Origin: an uncultured Eubacteriales bacterium
GTDB taxonomy: Bacteria; Bacillota; Clostridia; Oscillospirales; Acutalibacteraceae
Assembly (NCBI GenBank): GCA_949068525.1
Contig: CARTIQ010000009.1
Coordinates: 1 to 33,670, forward strand
Direction: 5' to 3'
Length of the DNA stretch: 33,670 nucleotides
Both the position numbers and the translations under genes were made by a program. Under the pieces are notes generated by a model. The model was not told the DNA's origin. It searched no databases and was given only the letters and a program-made list of their open reading frames with translations. Shown in pieces: positions 25,022-33,548 of this stretch (positions are counted from its first letter, which is position 1; the number at the start of each line of letters is the position of its first letter).

Positions 25022-25485
25022 TGGCAAAATGTGAACTGAGAATGCCAGAAGAATTCTCGTTGAAAATATCAAGGCTTGGAGATAAAACAGATAAAATTGT
25101 AGCCCGGGTGCTGGAAGTGGGAGGAGATATAATGTGCAAAAGCGTTAAATCTCATTTAAAAACTGTTATTGGAAAAGACTTAAAACGAAAAAGCCGCTCT
25201 ATCGGTGAACTTGTTGATTCACTAGGGGTATCTCCAGATGATGTTGATAATAACGGGATTCATAATTTGAAAGTTGGGTTTAACGAACCAAGAAGGAAAC
25301 AAACTAAGGCGAAAAATAGCCGCAGCTACTATACAGCAACTAACGCCATGATTGCTAATGTAATTGAGTTTGGAAAGTCGGGGCAAAATCCAAAACCATT
25401 TTTAAAGCCAGCTAAAAATAAGTCTCGGAAAAAGTGTATTGCGGCAATGAAAGAAAAGCTCAAAGAGGAGTTAAGCAAAGTATGA
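25021..25485 (+). CDS. HK97 gp10-like tail-completion protein
   Basis: A 154-residue basic protein that joins head and tail, with the family's VLEVGGDIMCKSVKSHLK helix, FNEPRRKQTK, and the conserved VIEFGKSGQNPKPFLKPA region before a basic C-terminal helix. AGGAGG lies upstream of the chosen ATG at 25021; an upstream GTG at 24997 lies inside the previous gene. It overlaps both neighbours by a few bases. Confidence 0.9.
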   Translation: MAKCELRMPEEFSLKISRLGDKTDKIVARVLEVGGDIMCKSVKSHLKTVIGKDLKRKSRSIGELVDSLGVSPDDVDNNGIHNLKVGFNEPRRKQTKAKNSRSYYTATNAMIANVIEFGKSGQNPKPFLKPAKNKSRKKCIAAMKEKLKEELSKV

Positions 25486-25823
25486 GTGGCAGCATATTGT
25501 TTGAATTAAGAAGTGCTTTATCAAAATTGAATATCCCAATAGAAACCGGCGCTTTTAAAGATCCACCACCCGATGAATACTTAGTTTTAACACCGATAAC
25601 TGATGATCTTGATGTTTTTACAGACAATTTGCCTGACTATGAAGTCTCAGAAGTACGAATTTCACTTTTCACAAAATCAAATTACATACAGAGGAAAAAT
25701 CAGATTACAGAGCTCTTGCTTAAATCTGATTTTACTATTACCGGCAGATGGTATGTGGAGTATGAGCAGGGAACCGGATACCACCACTATACCATCGATG
25801 CTGCAAAAAACTATAAATTTTAG
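25482..25823 (+). CDS. Tail terminator/completion protein, DUF3168-like
   Basis: A 113-residue protein placed exactly where the tail terminator is found, before the major tail gene. It has ILFELRSALSKLNIPIETG, EYLVLTPITDD and the strand pattern EVRISLFTKSNY, consistent with DUF3168/lambda gpU-like ring proteins. It starts at the ATG that overlaps the preceding stop (ATGA); GAGGAG is about 10 bases upstream. The C-terminus YHHYTIDAAKNYKF is aromatic. Confidence 0.75.
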   Translation: MSGSILFELRSALSKLNIPIETGAFKDPPPDEYLVLTPITDDLDVFTDNLPDYEVSEVRISLFTKSNYIQRKNQITELLLKSDFTITGRWYVEYEQGTGYHHYTIDAAKNYKF

Positions 25824-25835
25824 GAGGAGATTAAA

Positions 25836-25988
25836 TTGGCAACGATTGGCCTTGATTCACTATTTTATGCAAAAATAACTGAAGACACAGACGGGAATGA
25901 AAATTATGACACGCCCAAAATACTAGCAAAAGCAATGACAGCAGAACTTACAATAGATCCAGCAGAGGCAACCCTTTTTGCCGATGAT
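25836..25988 (+). CDS. Major tail protein, exon 1 (interrupted by a group II intron)
   Basis: The first 51 codons of the tail-tube protein: TTG start at 25836 with AGGAGGAGA upstream, then MATIGLDSLFYAKITEDTDG, a tail-tube start, ending in LFADD. It would continue after splicing as GASEVVKEF. Without splicing, translation runs ten more codons into the intron and stops at a TAA. Joined with exon 2 the product is 193 residues, the normal length for a siphovirus tube protein. The tube polymerises around the tape measure. Confidence 0.85.
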
Positions 25989-28400
25989 GCACGCCCAGAT
26001 AGGGCTTTGTTTTAAGTGGAAAAGGCGTAAAGCCTTGGAACCACCGCCGAGATAACCGGCGAGTCAACGCACCTAACTGCTAAGGGAAACCGGATGTGGG
26101 AACATAGTATGGTGTGAAAGCGGAAAGTTGGCATAGGGTAGATGCCACGACTCAACCGCAATGACAAGCAGATATGAGGTTTAGGCAGGATTTGCCGAAT
26201 GTGAGGTCTGAACTTCCTTTGCGAAGGGTTCGGGGAAATACCATGAGACCCCGAGTGTGACTGCTCGTGTATACCGTCATCATACACGAGGTTATCATAA
26301 ACTTCACACAGTAGGTACGAGAACGATACCGGAAAAGACCGTAAGCAAAACCGACAATCTGCGTCTCCAAGAAACAAAGTTAACTGGGGATTGCCTAAAC
26401 GGAAGAAATTCCGCATGGCAACAGAGCCTCCGTAGTAGTCCGAGGACGGGAAGTCTGTCTACATGGCGAAGGGAGGCAGTTGATAAATCCTAAAATGTAA
26501 AGTTGAAAGGACGGAGAAACCGTGCAAAAACCAACAACGGAAATTTTAGAGCGTATGAAACAAAACTCGTCTGAACACCCCGATGGAGTTTACACACGAC
26601 TCTTTCGTTACCTCTTGAGAGAGGACATCTACTATATCGCATACCAGAAACTATACGCCAACAAAGGGGCGGCAACCAAAGGCACGGATAACGATACAGC
26701 AGACGGATTTGGGAAGAAATACATTGAAAGTCTGATTGCAGACTTATCCAATGGAACATACATCCCCAAGCCTGTACGCCGAGAGTATATTCGCAAGCCA
26801 AATGGGGAAATGCGTCCTCTGGGGATTCCTTCATTCCGTGACAAATTGTTGCAGGAAGTAATTCGCAGGTTTCTTGAAGCCATATATGAACCGCAATTCA
26901 GCGACTGCTCACATGGGTTTCGCCCCAACAGGAGCTGTCATACTGCGTTGAAACAAGCCCGCTGCTATTTTGTGGGGGCAAAATGGTTTATAGAAGGCGA
27001 CATCAAAGGTTGTTTCGACAACATCGACCATGAGGTTCTGATAGGGATTTTGGAGAAGAAAATTAAGGACAGCCGTTTTATCAACATTATCCGAGCTTTC
27101 CTAAAAGCAGGATATATTAAGGACTGGCGGTATCACCAAACATATAGTGGTACTCCGCAAGGCGGTATATTGTCTCCGATTCTCGCCAACATCTATCTGA
27201 ACGAACTGGATAACAAGGTCATGGAAATCAAGACAAGATTTGAGAAAGCGCGAGACAAAGGGTTAACTACTGAATATCGCCGATTGAAATCTCGAATAGA
27301 CAGGCTCGAAATTAAAGCAAAGACGGCAACAGGTGATGAAAAATCCGAAATTATAAAGGAAATCAAGGACTTGAAAAAGCAACGCTTGCAGATACCTTGT
27401 CGCCCTGACACGGATAAAAACATCGCTTATATCCGCTATGCAGACGATTTCCTCCTTGCAATAAAAGGCTGTCGTGAGGATTGCATTGCAATCAAAGCGG
27501 AGCTTGCGAAGTACCTAAAATCGGAGCTAAAACTTACATTAAGTGAGGAGAAAACCCTGATAACCCATTCAGCGGAGAAGGTGCGTTTCTTAGGATACAA
27601 CATATCCGTCAGAAGAAACCAAGAAATTCGCACGGACTCGCTTGGTCGAAAATCAAGAAGCATGAATGGAACAGTAGAATTAACTGTACCTCTCGAAAAG
27701 ATTGAAAAATTCATGTTCGACAAAGGCGTAATCAAGCAGACAGAAGCACGAAAGTTCCACTCTGTTCATAGAAGTGGCTGGCTATTTCTGCCCGACTACG
27801 AAATACTGGAACGATACAATTCTGAAATCAGAGGGATTCTGAACTACTATCAGCTTGCTGCGAACTACAGCAAACTGAATTATTTTTGCTATCTCATGGA
27901 ATACAGTTGCCTTGCTACGCTGGCAGGGAAATATTCCTCGACCATCAGTAAAATTCGCGATAAATATGCCTGCGGAAAAGGCTGGTCGGTGCGATACAAA
28001 ACAGCAAGCGGTGCCTCTCGTGATAAGAAAATTGTCAAGCTTAACGATTGCAAGGAATCTGATACATTTGAGGATGTAATTATTACGCACATTCCTCCAA
28101 GAAGATTCAAAAACTCAATCCGTGAGCGACTTCTTGCAGAAACTTGCGAACTTTGTGGTAGGAAAGGTGGGCAATTATACGAAGTCCATCATGTCAACAG
28201 CCTAAAAGGTTTAGCAGGAAATCTGATTTGGGAACGCATAATGCTGGAAAAACGCCGTAAAACTCTCGTTATGTGTGAAGATTGCCACAGGGCAATCCAT
28301 GAGAGTTAGTTTCATATGTCAATTATCAATGGAGAGCCGTATACGCCGAGAGGTGTAAGTACGGTTCGGGGGCGAGGGAGCTTATGCTCCCTTAGCCTAT
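25989..28400 (+). mobile_element. Group II intron (Ll.LtrB-like) inserted in the major tail gene
   Basis: A 2412-base ribozyme plus its protein gene. The 5' end reads GCACGCCCAGATAGGG, close to the known Ll.LtrB start but with C and A where the consensus GTGYG has T and G. Domain V is a 34-base hairpin (28334-28367) beginning GAGCCGTA and ending TACGGTTC, with the catalytic AGC. Domain VI (about 28372-28397) has the stem GGGAGC-TTAT-GCTCCC and an unpaired A at 28394, 7 bases from the 3' end CCTAT, the usual branch position. Joining 25988 to 28401 restores the tail protein frame exactly. Two ATCAT stretches near 26279 and 26294 could pair with the exon end ATGAT as EBS1. Confidence 0.92.
26522..28309 (+). 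CDS. ltrA: Group II intron reverse transcriptase/maturase with HNH domain
   Basis: The 595-residue intron-encoded protein, apparently intact. Its reverse transcriptase domain shows LGIPSFRDKLLQEVI, GFRPNRSCHTAL, GDIKGCFDNIDH, TPQGGILSPILANIY and the YADD active site (306-309). The maturase (X) region follows, then a DNA-binding part and a C-terminal HNH nuclease with CELCG, EVHHVNSL and CEDCHRAIH. It helps the intron fold and splice and drives retrohoming. It starts at GTG with GGACGGAG upstream, within intron domain IV. Full length and unbroken motifs argue that the element was recently mobile. Confidence 0.96.
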   Translation: MQKPTTEILERMKQNSSEHPDGVYTRLFRYLLREDIYYIAYQKLYANKGAATKGTDNDTADGFGKKYIESLIADLSNGTYIPKPVRREYIRKPNGEMRPLGIPSFRDKLLQEVIRRFLEAIYEPQFSDCSHGFRPNRSCHTALKQARCYFVGAKWFIEGDIKGCFDNIDHEVLIGILEKKIKDSRFINIIRAFLKAGYIKDWRYHQTYSGTPQGGILSPILANIYLNELDNKVMEIKTRFEKARDKGLTTEYRRLKSRIDRLEIKAKTATGDEKSEIIKEIKDLKKQRLQIPCRPDTDKNIAYIRYADDFLLAIKGCREDCIAIKAELAKYLKSELKLTLSEEKTLITHSAEKVRFLGYNISVRRNQEIRTDSLGRKSRSMNGTVELTVPLEKIEKFMFDKGVIKQTEARKFHSVHRSGWLFLPDYEILERYNSEIRGILNYYQLAANYSKLNYFCYLMEYSCLATLAGKYSSTISKIRDKYACGKGWSVRYKTASGASRDKKIVKLNDCKESDTFEDVIITHIPPRRFKNSIRERLLAETCELCGRKGGQLYEVHHVNSLKGLAGNLIWERIMLEKRRKTLVMCEDCHRAIHES

Positions 28401-28829
28401 GGCGCAAGTGAAGTGGTTAAGGAATTTAAAAGTGGTACACTTACGCTTGGAATTGACGACATAGGTCCGGTTACTGCAGGAGAGTTAATCGGAGTGAAAA
28501 TTGATAGTAATGGAGTAATTGTTTCATCTGCAGAAGATAGCGCTACACCGGTGGCTGTGGGTTTTAGAGCAAAGAAAGCAAACGGTAAATACAGATATTT
28601 TTGGTTATACCGAGTCAAATTCGGAGTTCCTGGAACAAGTCTACAAACCAAAGGAGATAGCATAACATTTTCAACGCCCACGATTGAAGGGAGTGTTATG
28701 CGAAGGAATAAATTAAACGAAAACGGAAAGCATCCTTGGAAAGCTGAAGTAACAGAGGGCGAAACCGGAGTTACTTCAGATGTGATTTCAAGTTGGTTTT
28801 CAAGTGTTTATGAGCCTAGTTTTGAATAA
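28401..28829 (+). CDS. Major tail protein, exon 2
   Basis: The last 142 codons plus stop of the tail-tube protein. It opens GASEVVKEFKSGTLTLGIDD in the same frame as exon 1 and contains PVAVGFRAKKANGKYRYFWL, FSTPTIEGSVMRRNKL and HPWKAEVTEG, all typical of clostridial phage tube proteins. It has no ribosome site of its own, so it depends on intron removal. It ends just before the tail assembly chaperone. Confidence 0.88.
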   Translation, partial: GASEVVKEFKSGTLTLGIDDIGPVTAGELIGVKIDSNGVIVSSAEDSATPVAVGFRAKKANGKYRYFWLYRVKFGVPGTSLQTKGDSITFSTPTIEGSVMRRNKLNENGKHPWKAEVTEGETGVTSDVISSWFSSVYEPSFE

Positions 28830-28842
28830 GGAGCAAAAGCAT

Positions 28843-29232
28843 ATGGATACAAACGATAGGAGTACGTCAATTAAAATTAACGGTGAAAGCTATGATCTTG
28901 TTTTGACAACAAAAGCAACCAGGGAAATCGCTAAACGCTATGGCGGCCTTGAAGATTTAGGAAACAAGTTGATGAAATCTGAGAATTTTGAAGAAGCTAT
29001 TGGAGAAATTGTATGGATAATAGTGCTTTTGGCAAATCAGGGAACTTTGATATATAACATTAAAAATTCAAAAAACAAAAAGGAACTATTGACAGAAGAT
29101 AGGCTTGAATTAATGACCTCTCCAATAGATTTGGCAGAGCTCAAAGACGCAATAATTGAAGCTATGAACAAAGGCACCAAACGAAATGTTGAGAGCGAGG
29201 AGATTAGCTCAAAAAACGAGCAAACCGAGTAA
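28843..29232 (+). CDS. Tail assembly chaperone, short form (gpG-like)
   Basis: A 129-residue helical, charged protein starting STSIKINGESYDLVL with LTTKATREIAKRYGG, typical of siphovirus tail chaperones. It sits in the usual place between tube and tape measure. AAGGAG precedes the ATG at 28843 (an upstream ATG at 28804 lies in exon 2 and lacks a site). It carries a frameshift signal near its end giving a longer form; its C-terminus (EISSKNEQTE) is polar. Together the two forms hold the tape measure for tube assembly. Confidence 0.9.
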   Translation: MDTNDRSTSIKINGESYDLVLTTKATREIAKRYGGLEDLGNKLMKSENFEEAIGEIVWIIVLLANQGTLIYNIKNSKNKKELLTEDRLELMTSPIDLAELKDAIIEAMNKGTKRNVESEEISSKNEQTE

Positions 29233-29420
29233 CAGACGAAGAACTGTTTACTCGGCTTATTTATTATGGGATCGCACATCTAAATTGCAGAGAAGACGAA
29301 GTTTGGCTTATGCCAATAGGATTGTTGCTCGACCTGATTGAATGTCATAAACAGTATTACGGACTTTCAAAAGCTCGCCAAAAAATTTTTATTGATGATG
29401 TGATACCATTTGGCATTTGA
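28843..29420 (+). CDS. Tail assembly chaperone, frameshifted long form (gpGT-like)
   Basis: The -1 frameshift product of the same gene, about 192 residues. After the shift at 29211-29217 the reading continues RANRVTDEELFTRLIYYG and ends DDVIPFGI, a helical extension with many aromatic and Leu residues, as in the T part of lambda gpGT. The overlap carries a canonical A AAA AAC heptamer and stem-loop (listed separately). In these systems a small share of ribosomes shift, and the long form contacts the tape measure. Confidence 0.85.
29211..29255 (+). promoter_or_regulatory. Programmed -1 ribosomal frameshift signal
   Basis: The slippery heptamer A AAA AAC (29211-29217) is in the correct reading frame. 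After a 7-base spacer comes a stem CCGAGTAACAG (29225-29235) with CTGTTTACTCGG (29244-29255), one bulged T, 8-base loop. The zero-frame stop lies inside the stem region. Confidence 0.88.
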
Positions 29421-29453
29421 CCAAATCTATTATAAGGAGGAGTTAACTCACTT

Positions 29454-32400
29454 ATGGGATATGATAATTTTGGCTTAAAGATCGGTATCGAGGGAGAACG
29501 AGAGTTTAAAAATTCTATAAGAGAAATTAATTCTTCTTTCAAAATTTTAAAAAGTGAAATGAACCTTGTGACATCAAGCTTTAAGGGAAACGCAAGCTCA
29601 ATGGAAGCACTATCATCTAAAAGTAGTGTTTTAAAAAGAGAAATAGAATCTCAAAAAGAAAAGATAGCAGTTTTAAAAAGTGCTCTTGATAATGCCACGG
29701 CGTCATTTGGCGAAAATGATAAGCGGACACAAGCTTGGGTATCTAAAATCAATTATGCCGAGGCGGAACTAAATAAACTGGAGCTTGAACTAAAAGACGT
29801 AAATTCTCAAATGGAAAAGTCCAAAACGCCGCTTGATAAGCTAAACACCGAGCTTTCAGAGCAAGGTGAAAAGCTGAAATCGCTGCAAACTCAGTACAAA
29901 AACGTTGTGCTTGAACAGGGCAAAAACAGCACCGAAGCTAAGAGTTTAGCAACCCAGATAAAATCTTTAAACAGCGATATTAAGGATAACAAAGACAAGC
30001 TAAACGCCGCGGAAAAGGCAACGGCACAGCTTGGTGATGAGATGGATTCCACGAAAACCTCCACTTCCAAGCTGAGCGAAGGATTCACCGTCATGAAGGG
30101 TGTCATCGCTAACTTAGCAGCGGACGCAGTCCGAATGCTGGGCCGCAACCTTGTAAGCGCCGTGAAGTCCATAGCATCAAGCGGCATCGAATTTGAAAGT
30201 GCGTTCGCCGGCGTCAAGAAGACAGTTGATGCAACCGACGAAGAATTTGAGCAGTTTGAGGCAAGCTTGCGGTCAATGTCAACGCAGATGCCAACCACAG
30301 CTTCGGAGCTATCAGCAATCGCAGAAGCAGCGGGTCAGCTCGGTATCAAGAACGAAAATTTAATTTCGTTCACCGAAACAATGGCGAACCTCGGCGTTGC
30401 AACAAACATGAGCTCCGATGAAGCCGCGACGGCACTGGCTCGACTTGCAAATATTACTGGGATGAACCAGGAAAACTTCGACAGACTGGGCTCTTCGATA
30501 GTTGCACTCGGAAACAATTTCGCAACAACTGAATCCGAAGTCACGAACATGGCTCTCAATATCTCGGCCGCCGGTTCGCAGGTTGGCATGACTGAGGCTG
30601 ACATTCTTGGCGTTTCAGCGGCGTTGTCCTCACTTGGACTTGAAGCGCAGGCCGGTGGTACGGCGATTTCTAAGGTAATAATTCAAATGGCCAACGCATG
30701 TGAGACTGGCAGCGACGACCTGCAATACTTCGCCAAAGCGGCGGGGATGTCGACGGCTGAATTTCAAAAATATTTCGCAGAAGCCGCGACCGGCGCGCTG
30801 ACAAAGTTTATCGCAGGGCTTGGGAACTTGCAGGATGAAAGCGCGTTGCAATTTCTAGATGAGATGGGGATTAGCGAAACAAGGCTTCGTGACGCCCTTT
30901 TGAGGGCTTCTAACGCAAACGACCTCTTTACGGATGCGATTAAAACCTCAAACTCGGCGTGGGACGAGAACGTCGCACTGACCGAGGAGGCCGAGAAGCG
31001 CTATTCCACGACCGAAAGCAAAATTCAGATAATGAAAAATACTTTCGCTGACATGGGTCTCACGCTTTACGACAAGGTACAAGAACCGCTGCAAAATGCG
31101 GCTTCTAAGCTGAGTGAGTTCTTCAAAAAGGCCAGTGAATCGGGTGCTTTAAAGGATGCGCTTGACAAACTGTCAGAAAGCGCGGGCGTGCTGATTGAAG
31201 GCATCAGCGAGATGGTGGTAACCCTCTTGCCGCCGCTGATGAACGTGATTTCGTGGCTCATCCAAAATTCCGGATTTTTATCAGTTGCGCTGGGCGGCAT
31301 TGTGACTGCGATGTTGGCGGTTAAGGCTGCGAACTTTGCAAGCGCAATCGGTGATACGTTCACTCAGATGCAGAATTTCGGCAGCAAAATCTTAGATGTC
31401 GCTTCGAACTTAGATTTCATGCGGTTAAAAGAGGTCGCGTTGACCGTTGCACAGGGCGCCGTTACAGCAGCGCAGTGGCTGATGAATGCTGCGATGAACG
31501 CGAACCCCATCGGCCTGATTATAATGGCGATTGCGGCGCTTGTTTCTGGCTTTATTCTGCTTTGGAATAATTGCGAGGAGTTCCGGAATTTCTGGATAGG
31601 CCTATGGGAAAACATCCAAAGCGCCTTTTCTGTGGCTTGGGAAGCGATTTTAACTTTCTTCACAGTGACGATTCCTGAAGGCTGGAACGCGCTGGTTTCA
31701 TTTTTCACCGAATCCGTGCCGCAGCTCATGGCGAACATCGGCGAATGGTTCGCTATGCTGCCCGATCTCATCAACTACGCCCTCGCCCTTGCGATTGCGC
31801 ATGTCATCCAGTGGGGCGCTGATTTATGGGATTTTGCGACAACGGAGATTCCAGAATTCATCGGACAAGTGATGACATTTTTCTCTGAACTGCCCGGGCA
31901 AATCTGGACTTGGCTTGTGGACGCGGCAAACAAGGTCGGCACGTTCTTTGCAGACCTCATAAGCACCGGGATTTTGAAGGCAAGCGAGTTTGTGAGCTCA
32001 ACGGTGAACTTCATAAGCGCGTTGCCCGGCCAAATCTGGAACGCGATTGTAGGGGCCGTTTCAAACGTAATAAGCTGGGGCGCTCAGCTGTTAGCCGCTG
32101 GAATAAGCGCAGCGCAGGGCCTTGTGTCCGGCGTTTGGGATACGATTTCTCAGCTTCCCGGCAAGATGCTTGATATAGGCAGAAACCTCGTTGAAGGGCT
32201 CTGGAATGGCATAAGCAACGCGACGAGTTGGGTGCTTGATAAAATTCGCGGATTCGGAGATTCGATAATGAGCGGCATCAAAAGCTTTTTTGGAATTGCC
32301 TCTCCATCGAAGCTCTTTGAGAACGAAATCGGGAAAAACCTTGCGCTTGGCCTTGGAGAGGGCTTTACGGATTCCATGAAGAATGTCTCAAAGCAGATGC

Positions 32401-32606
32401 AAAATTCGATTCCGACTGAATTTGACGCAGCGCCCACGCTTAATGTCGCATACAATCAAGGTCTTGCAGCTCAGCCGCAAGGCTCCGGCAACTCTGGAAT
32501 CACCGTGCACATTGAGAATTTCGTAAACAACCGTGCGCAAGACGTGCAGGCCTTCGCCCAAGAGCTGGAGTTCTACTCAAGGAGAAGCAATTTTGCATAT
32601 GGCTAA
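29454..32606 (+). CDS. Tape measure protein
   Basis: Sets tail length and is ejected through the tube. It has 1050 residues, which by the known rule of about 0.15 nm per residue predicts a tail near 155 nm. The first 200 residues are coiled coil (KSEMNLVTSSFKGNASSMEA and on). The central phage-tail-measure domain shows GIEFESAFAGVKKTVDATDE. Two hydrophobic segments lie at about 608-633 (VALGGIVTAMLAVKAANFAS) and 683-704 (NPIGLIIMAIAALVSGFILL). A Trp-rich repeat-like part with LPGQIW and LPGKML follows, and ASPSKLFENEIGKNLA near 948 is a common C-terminal motif. GC content by eye rises from about 35-40% to about 50% near 29.9-30.0 kb within this gene, suggesting recombination. AAGGAGGAG lies 11 bases before the ATG. 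Confidence 0.96.
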   Translation: MGYDNFGLKIGIEGEREFKNSIREINSSFKILKSEMNLVTSSFKGNASSMEALSSKSSVLKREIESQKEKIAVLKSALDNATASFGENDKRTQAWVSKINYAEAELNKLELELKDVNSQMEKSKTPLDKLNTELSEQGEKLKSLQTQYKNVVLEQGKNSTEAKSLATQIKSLNSDIKDNKDKLNAAEKATAQLGDEMDSTKTSTSKLSEGFTVMKGVIANLAADAVRMLGRNLVSAVKSIASSGIEFESAFAGVKKTVDATDEEFEQFEASLRSMSTQMPTTASELSAIAEAAGQLGIKNENLISFTETMANLGVATNMSSDEAATALARLANITGMNQENFDRLGSSIVALGNNFATTESEVTNMALNISAAGSQVGMTEADILGVSAALSSLGLEAQAGGTAISKVIIQMANACETGSDDLQYFAKAAGMSTAEFQKYFAEAATGALTKFIAGLGNLQDESALQFLDEMGISETRLRDALLRASNANDLFTDAIKTSNSAWDENVALTEEAEKRYSTTESKIQIMKNTFADMGLTLYDKVQEPLQNAASKLSEFFKKASESGALKDALDKLSESAGVLIEGISEMVVTLLPPLMNVISWLIQNSGFLSVALGGIVTAMLAVKAANFASAIGDTFTQMQNFGSKILDVASNLDFMRLKEVALTVAQGAVTAAQWLMNAAMNANPIGLIIMAIAALVSGFILLWNNCEEFRNFWIGLWENIQSAFSVAWEAILTFFTVTIPEGWNALVSFFTESVPQLMANIGEWFAMLPDLINYALALAIAHVIQWGADLWDFATTEIPEFIGQVMTFFSELPGQIWTWLVDAANKVGTFFADLISTGILKASEFVSSTVNFISALPGQIWNAIVGAVSNVISWGAQLLAAGISAAQGLVSGVWDTISQLPGKMLDIGRNLVEGLWNGISNATSWVLDKIRGFGDSIMSGIKSFFGIASPSKLFENEIGKNLALGLGEGFTDSMKNVSKQMQNSIPTEFDAAPTLNVAYNQGLAAQPQGSGNSGITVHIENFVNNRAQDVQAFAQELEFYSRRSNFAYG

Positions 32607-32611
32607 ACGTA

Positions 32612-32656
32612 AAAGTTTTTGAAGTCCAGAAACTTTTTTCAAAAAGTTTCTTGGCC
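32612..32656. repeat. Long hairpin between tape measure and distal tail genes
   Basis: CCAGAAACTTTTT pairs with AAAAAGTTTCTTGG (one bulged T), preceded by AAAAGTTTTTGAAGT, giving a stem of about 13 bp in a 60-base gap. It resembles short dispersed hairpin repeats I associate with Clostridia genomes, from memory only; it may otherwise be an intercistronic processing or termination signal. Confidence 0.45.
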
Positions 32657-32679
32657 GTCGGAGACAAGAGGTGAAAAAC

Positions 32680-33360
32680 TTGAACTATTGCATTTTCAAA
32701 GACATAGATTCGCGTGAGCTCGGGCTTTATATGGAACGCTGCCCTGGAAAAATCAGTCCTAAGCGGCGCGATGAGACCTTCACGGTGCCGGGGCGGCATG
32801 GAAACTTAACGACAACGGACGGCGCATTTGAGACGTACATCAAAAGTGCAGAGTTCATCGTGATGGACATGACACGGGTTGATGAAATCAGCGCGCACTT
32901 TAAGGGCTCCGGGTGGCTGACTTTTAGCAACGAGCCTGACCGCCGCTACAAAGCCAGAGTCGCAAATCAGATTGAATTTTCGCACATCATCAAGACTTTA
33001 AAGCGATTCGCTGTGGAGTTCGAAGTGCAGCCGTTTTCGTATGATATATTTTCGCAACCGCTGATTAAAACTGCTCCGTTTAAGATTTTCAATATTGGGA
33101 CGTTTAATTCTGAGCCGATTATAACGATTTTCGGCAGCGGAAATATAACTCTAAAAGTGAACGGCCAAAACGTCTATTTGACAGGAATTACGGATAAAAT
33201 CACGCTTGATAGCGAGATGCAGAACGCTTACCGCGTCACGACGTCGATGAATAACAGGATGCGCGGCGAGTTCCCGGTTTTGAGCGTAGGTCAGAACGAT
33301 ATCACGTGGAGTGGAAACGTCACAAAGCTTGAAATACAGCCCAATTGGAGGTGGGTTTAA
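32680..33360 (+). CDS. Distal tail protein (Dit-like)
   Basis: Baseplate hub protein of 226 residues, family usual length about 225-250. It starts MNYCIFKDIDSRELG, then VPGRHGNLTTTDGAFETY, FSNEPDRRYKARVANQIEF and VEFEVQPFSYDI, the pattern of SPP1 gp19.1-like Dit N-terminal domains, ending with a jelly-roll-like second half (NVTKLEIQPNWRWV). I chose the TTG at 32680 with AAGAGGTG 6 bases upstream; the GTG at 32671 is inside that site and would add three residues. It is the last recognisable phage gene. The tail fiber or endopeptidase that should follow is missing. Confidence 0.88.
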   Translation: MNYCIFKDIDSRELGLYMERCPGKISPKRRDETFTVPGRHGNLTTTDGAFETYIKSAEFIVMDMTRVDEISAHFKGSGWLTFSNEPDRRYKARVANQIEFSHIIKTLKRFAVEFEVQPFSYDIFSQPLIKTAPFKIFNIGTFNSEPIITIFGSGNITLKVNGQNVYLTGITDKITLDSEMQNAYRVTTSMNNRMRGEFPVLSVGQNDITWSGNVTKLEIQPNWRWV

Positions 33361-33548
33361 TGTAGCAATGTAGAAATGCGTCGAAAGGTGAAACACAAAT
33401 ATATTTATTTTGGCTCAAATATGAAATAGGGTAGAGCGCATTTTGGTAAAATAAGGAGAATTTAATCAAATAATATTGTATACTGGGAAAATTTGTTTTA
33501 TACTCAGGGTAGGCTTGTATGCCTAAATATTTTTAAGGAGGGCTTTTT
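33361..33548 (+). other. Gene-free stretch after the phage genes with a promoter
   Basis: 188 bases with a clear drop in GC compared with the tail genes. TTGTAT (33476-33481) and TATACT (33499-33504) are 17 bases apart and form a plausible promoter. AGGC-TTGTAT-GCCT is a small hairpin, and AAGGAGGG is the ribosome site of the next gene. No phage gene or recognisable attachment site is seen; this is where the prophage seems to end. Confidence 0.5.

Noticed and set aside
27193..28110. Antisense ORFs of 70-100 residues opposite the intron protein and other genes
   Set aside because: They lack ribosome sites and known motifs and are explained by the reading frames of the genes on the other strand.
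33361..33475. Right attachment site matching the 4.7-5.15 kb region
   Set aside because: Only short matches of about seven bases such as AATGTAG were found, which is chance level.
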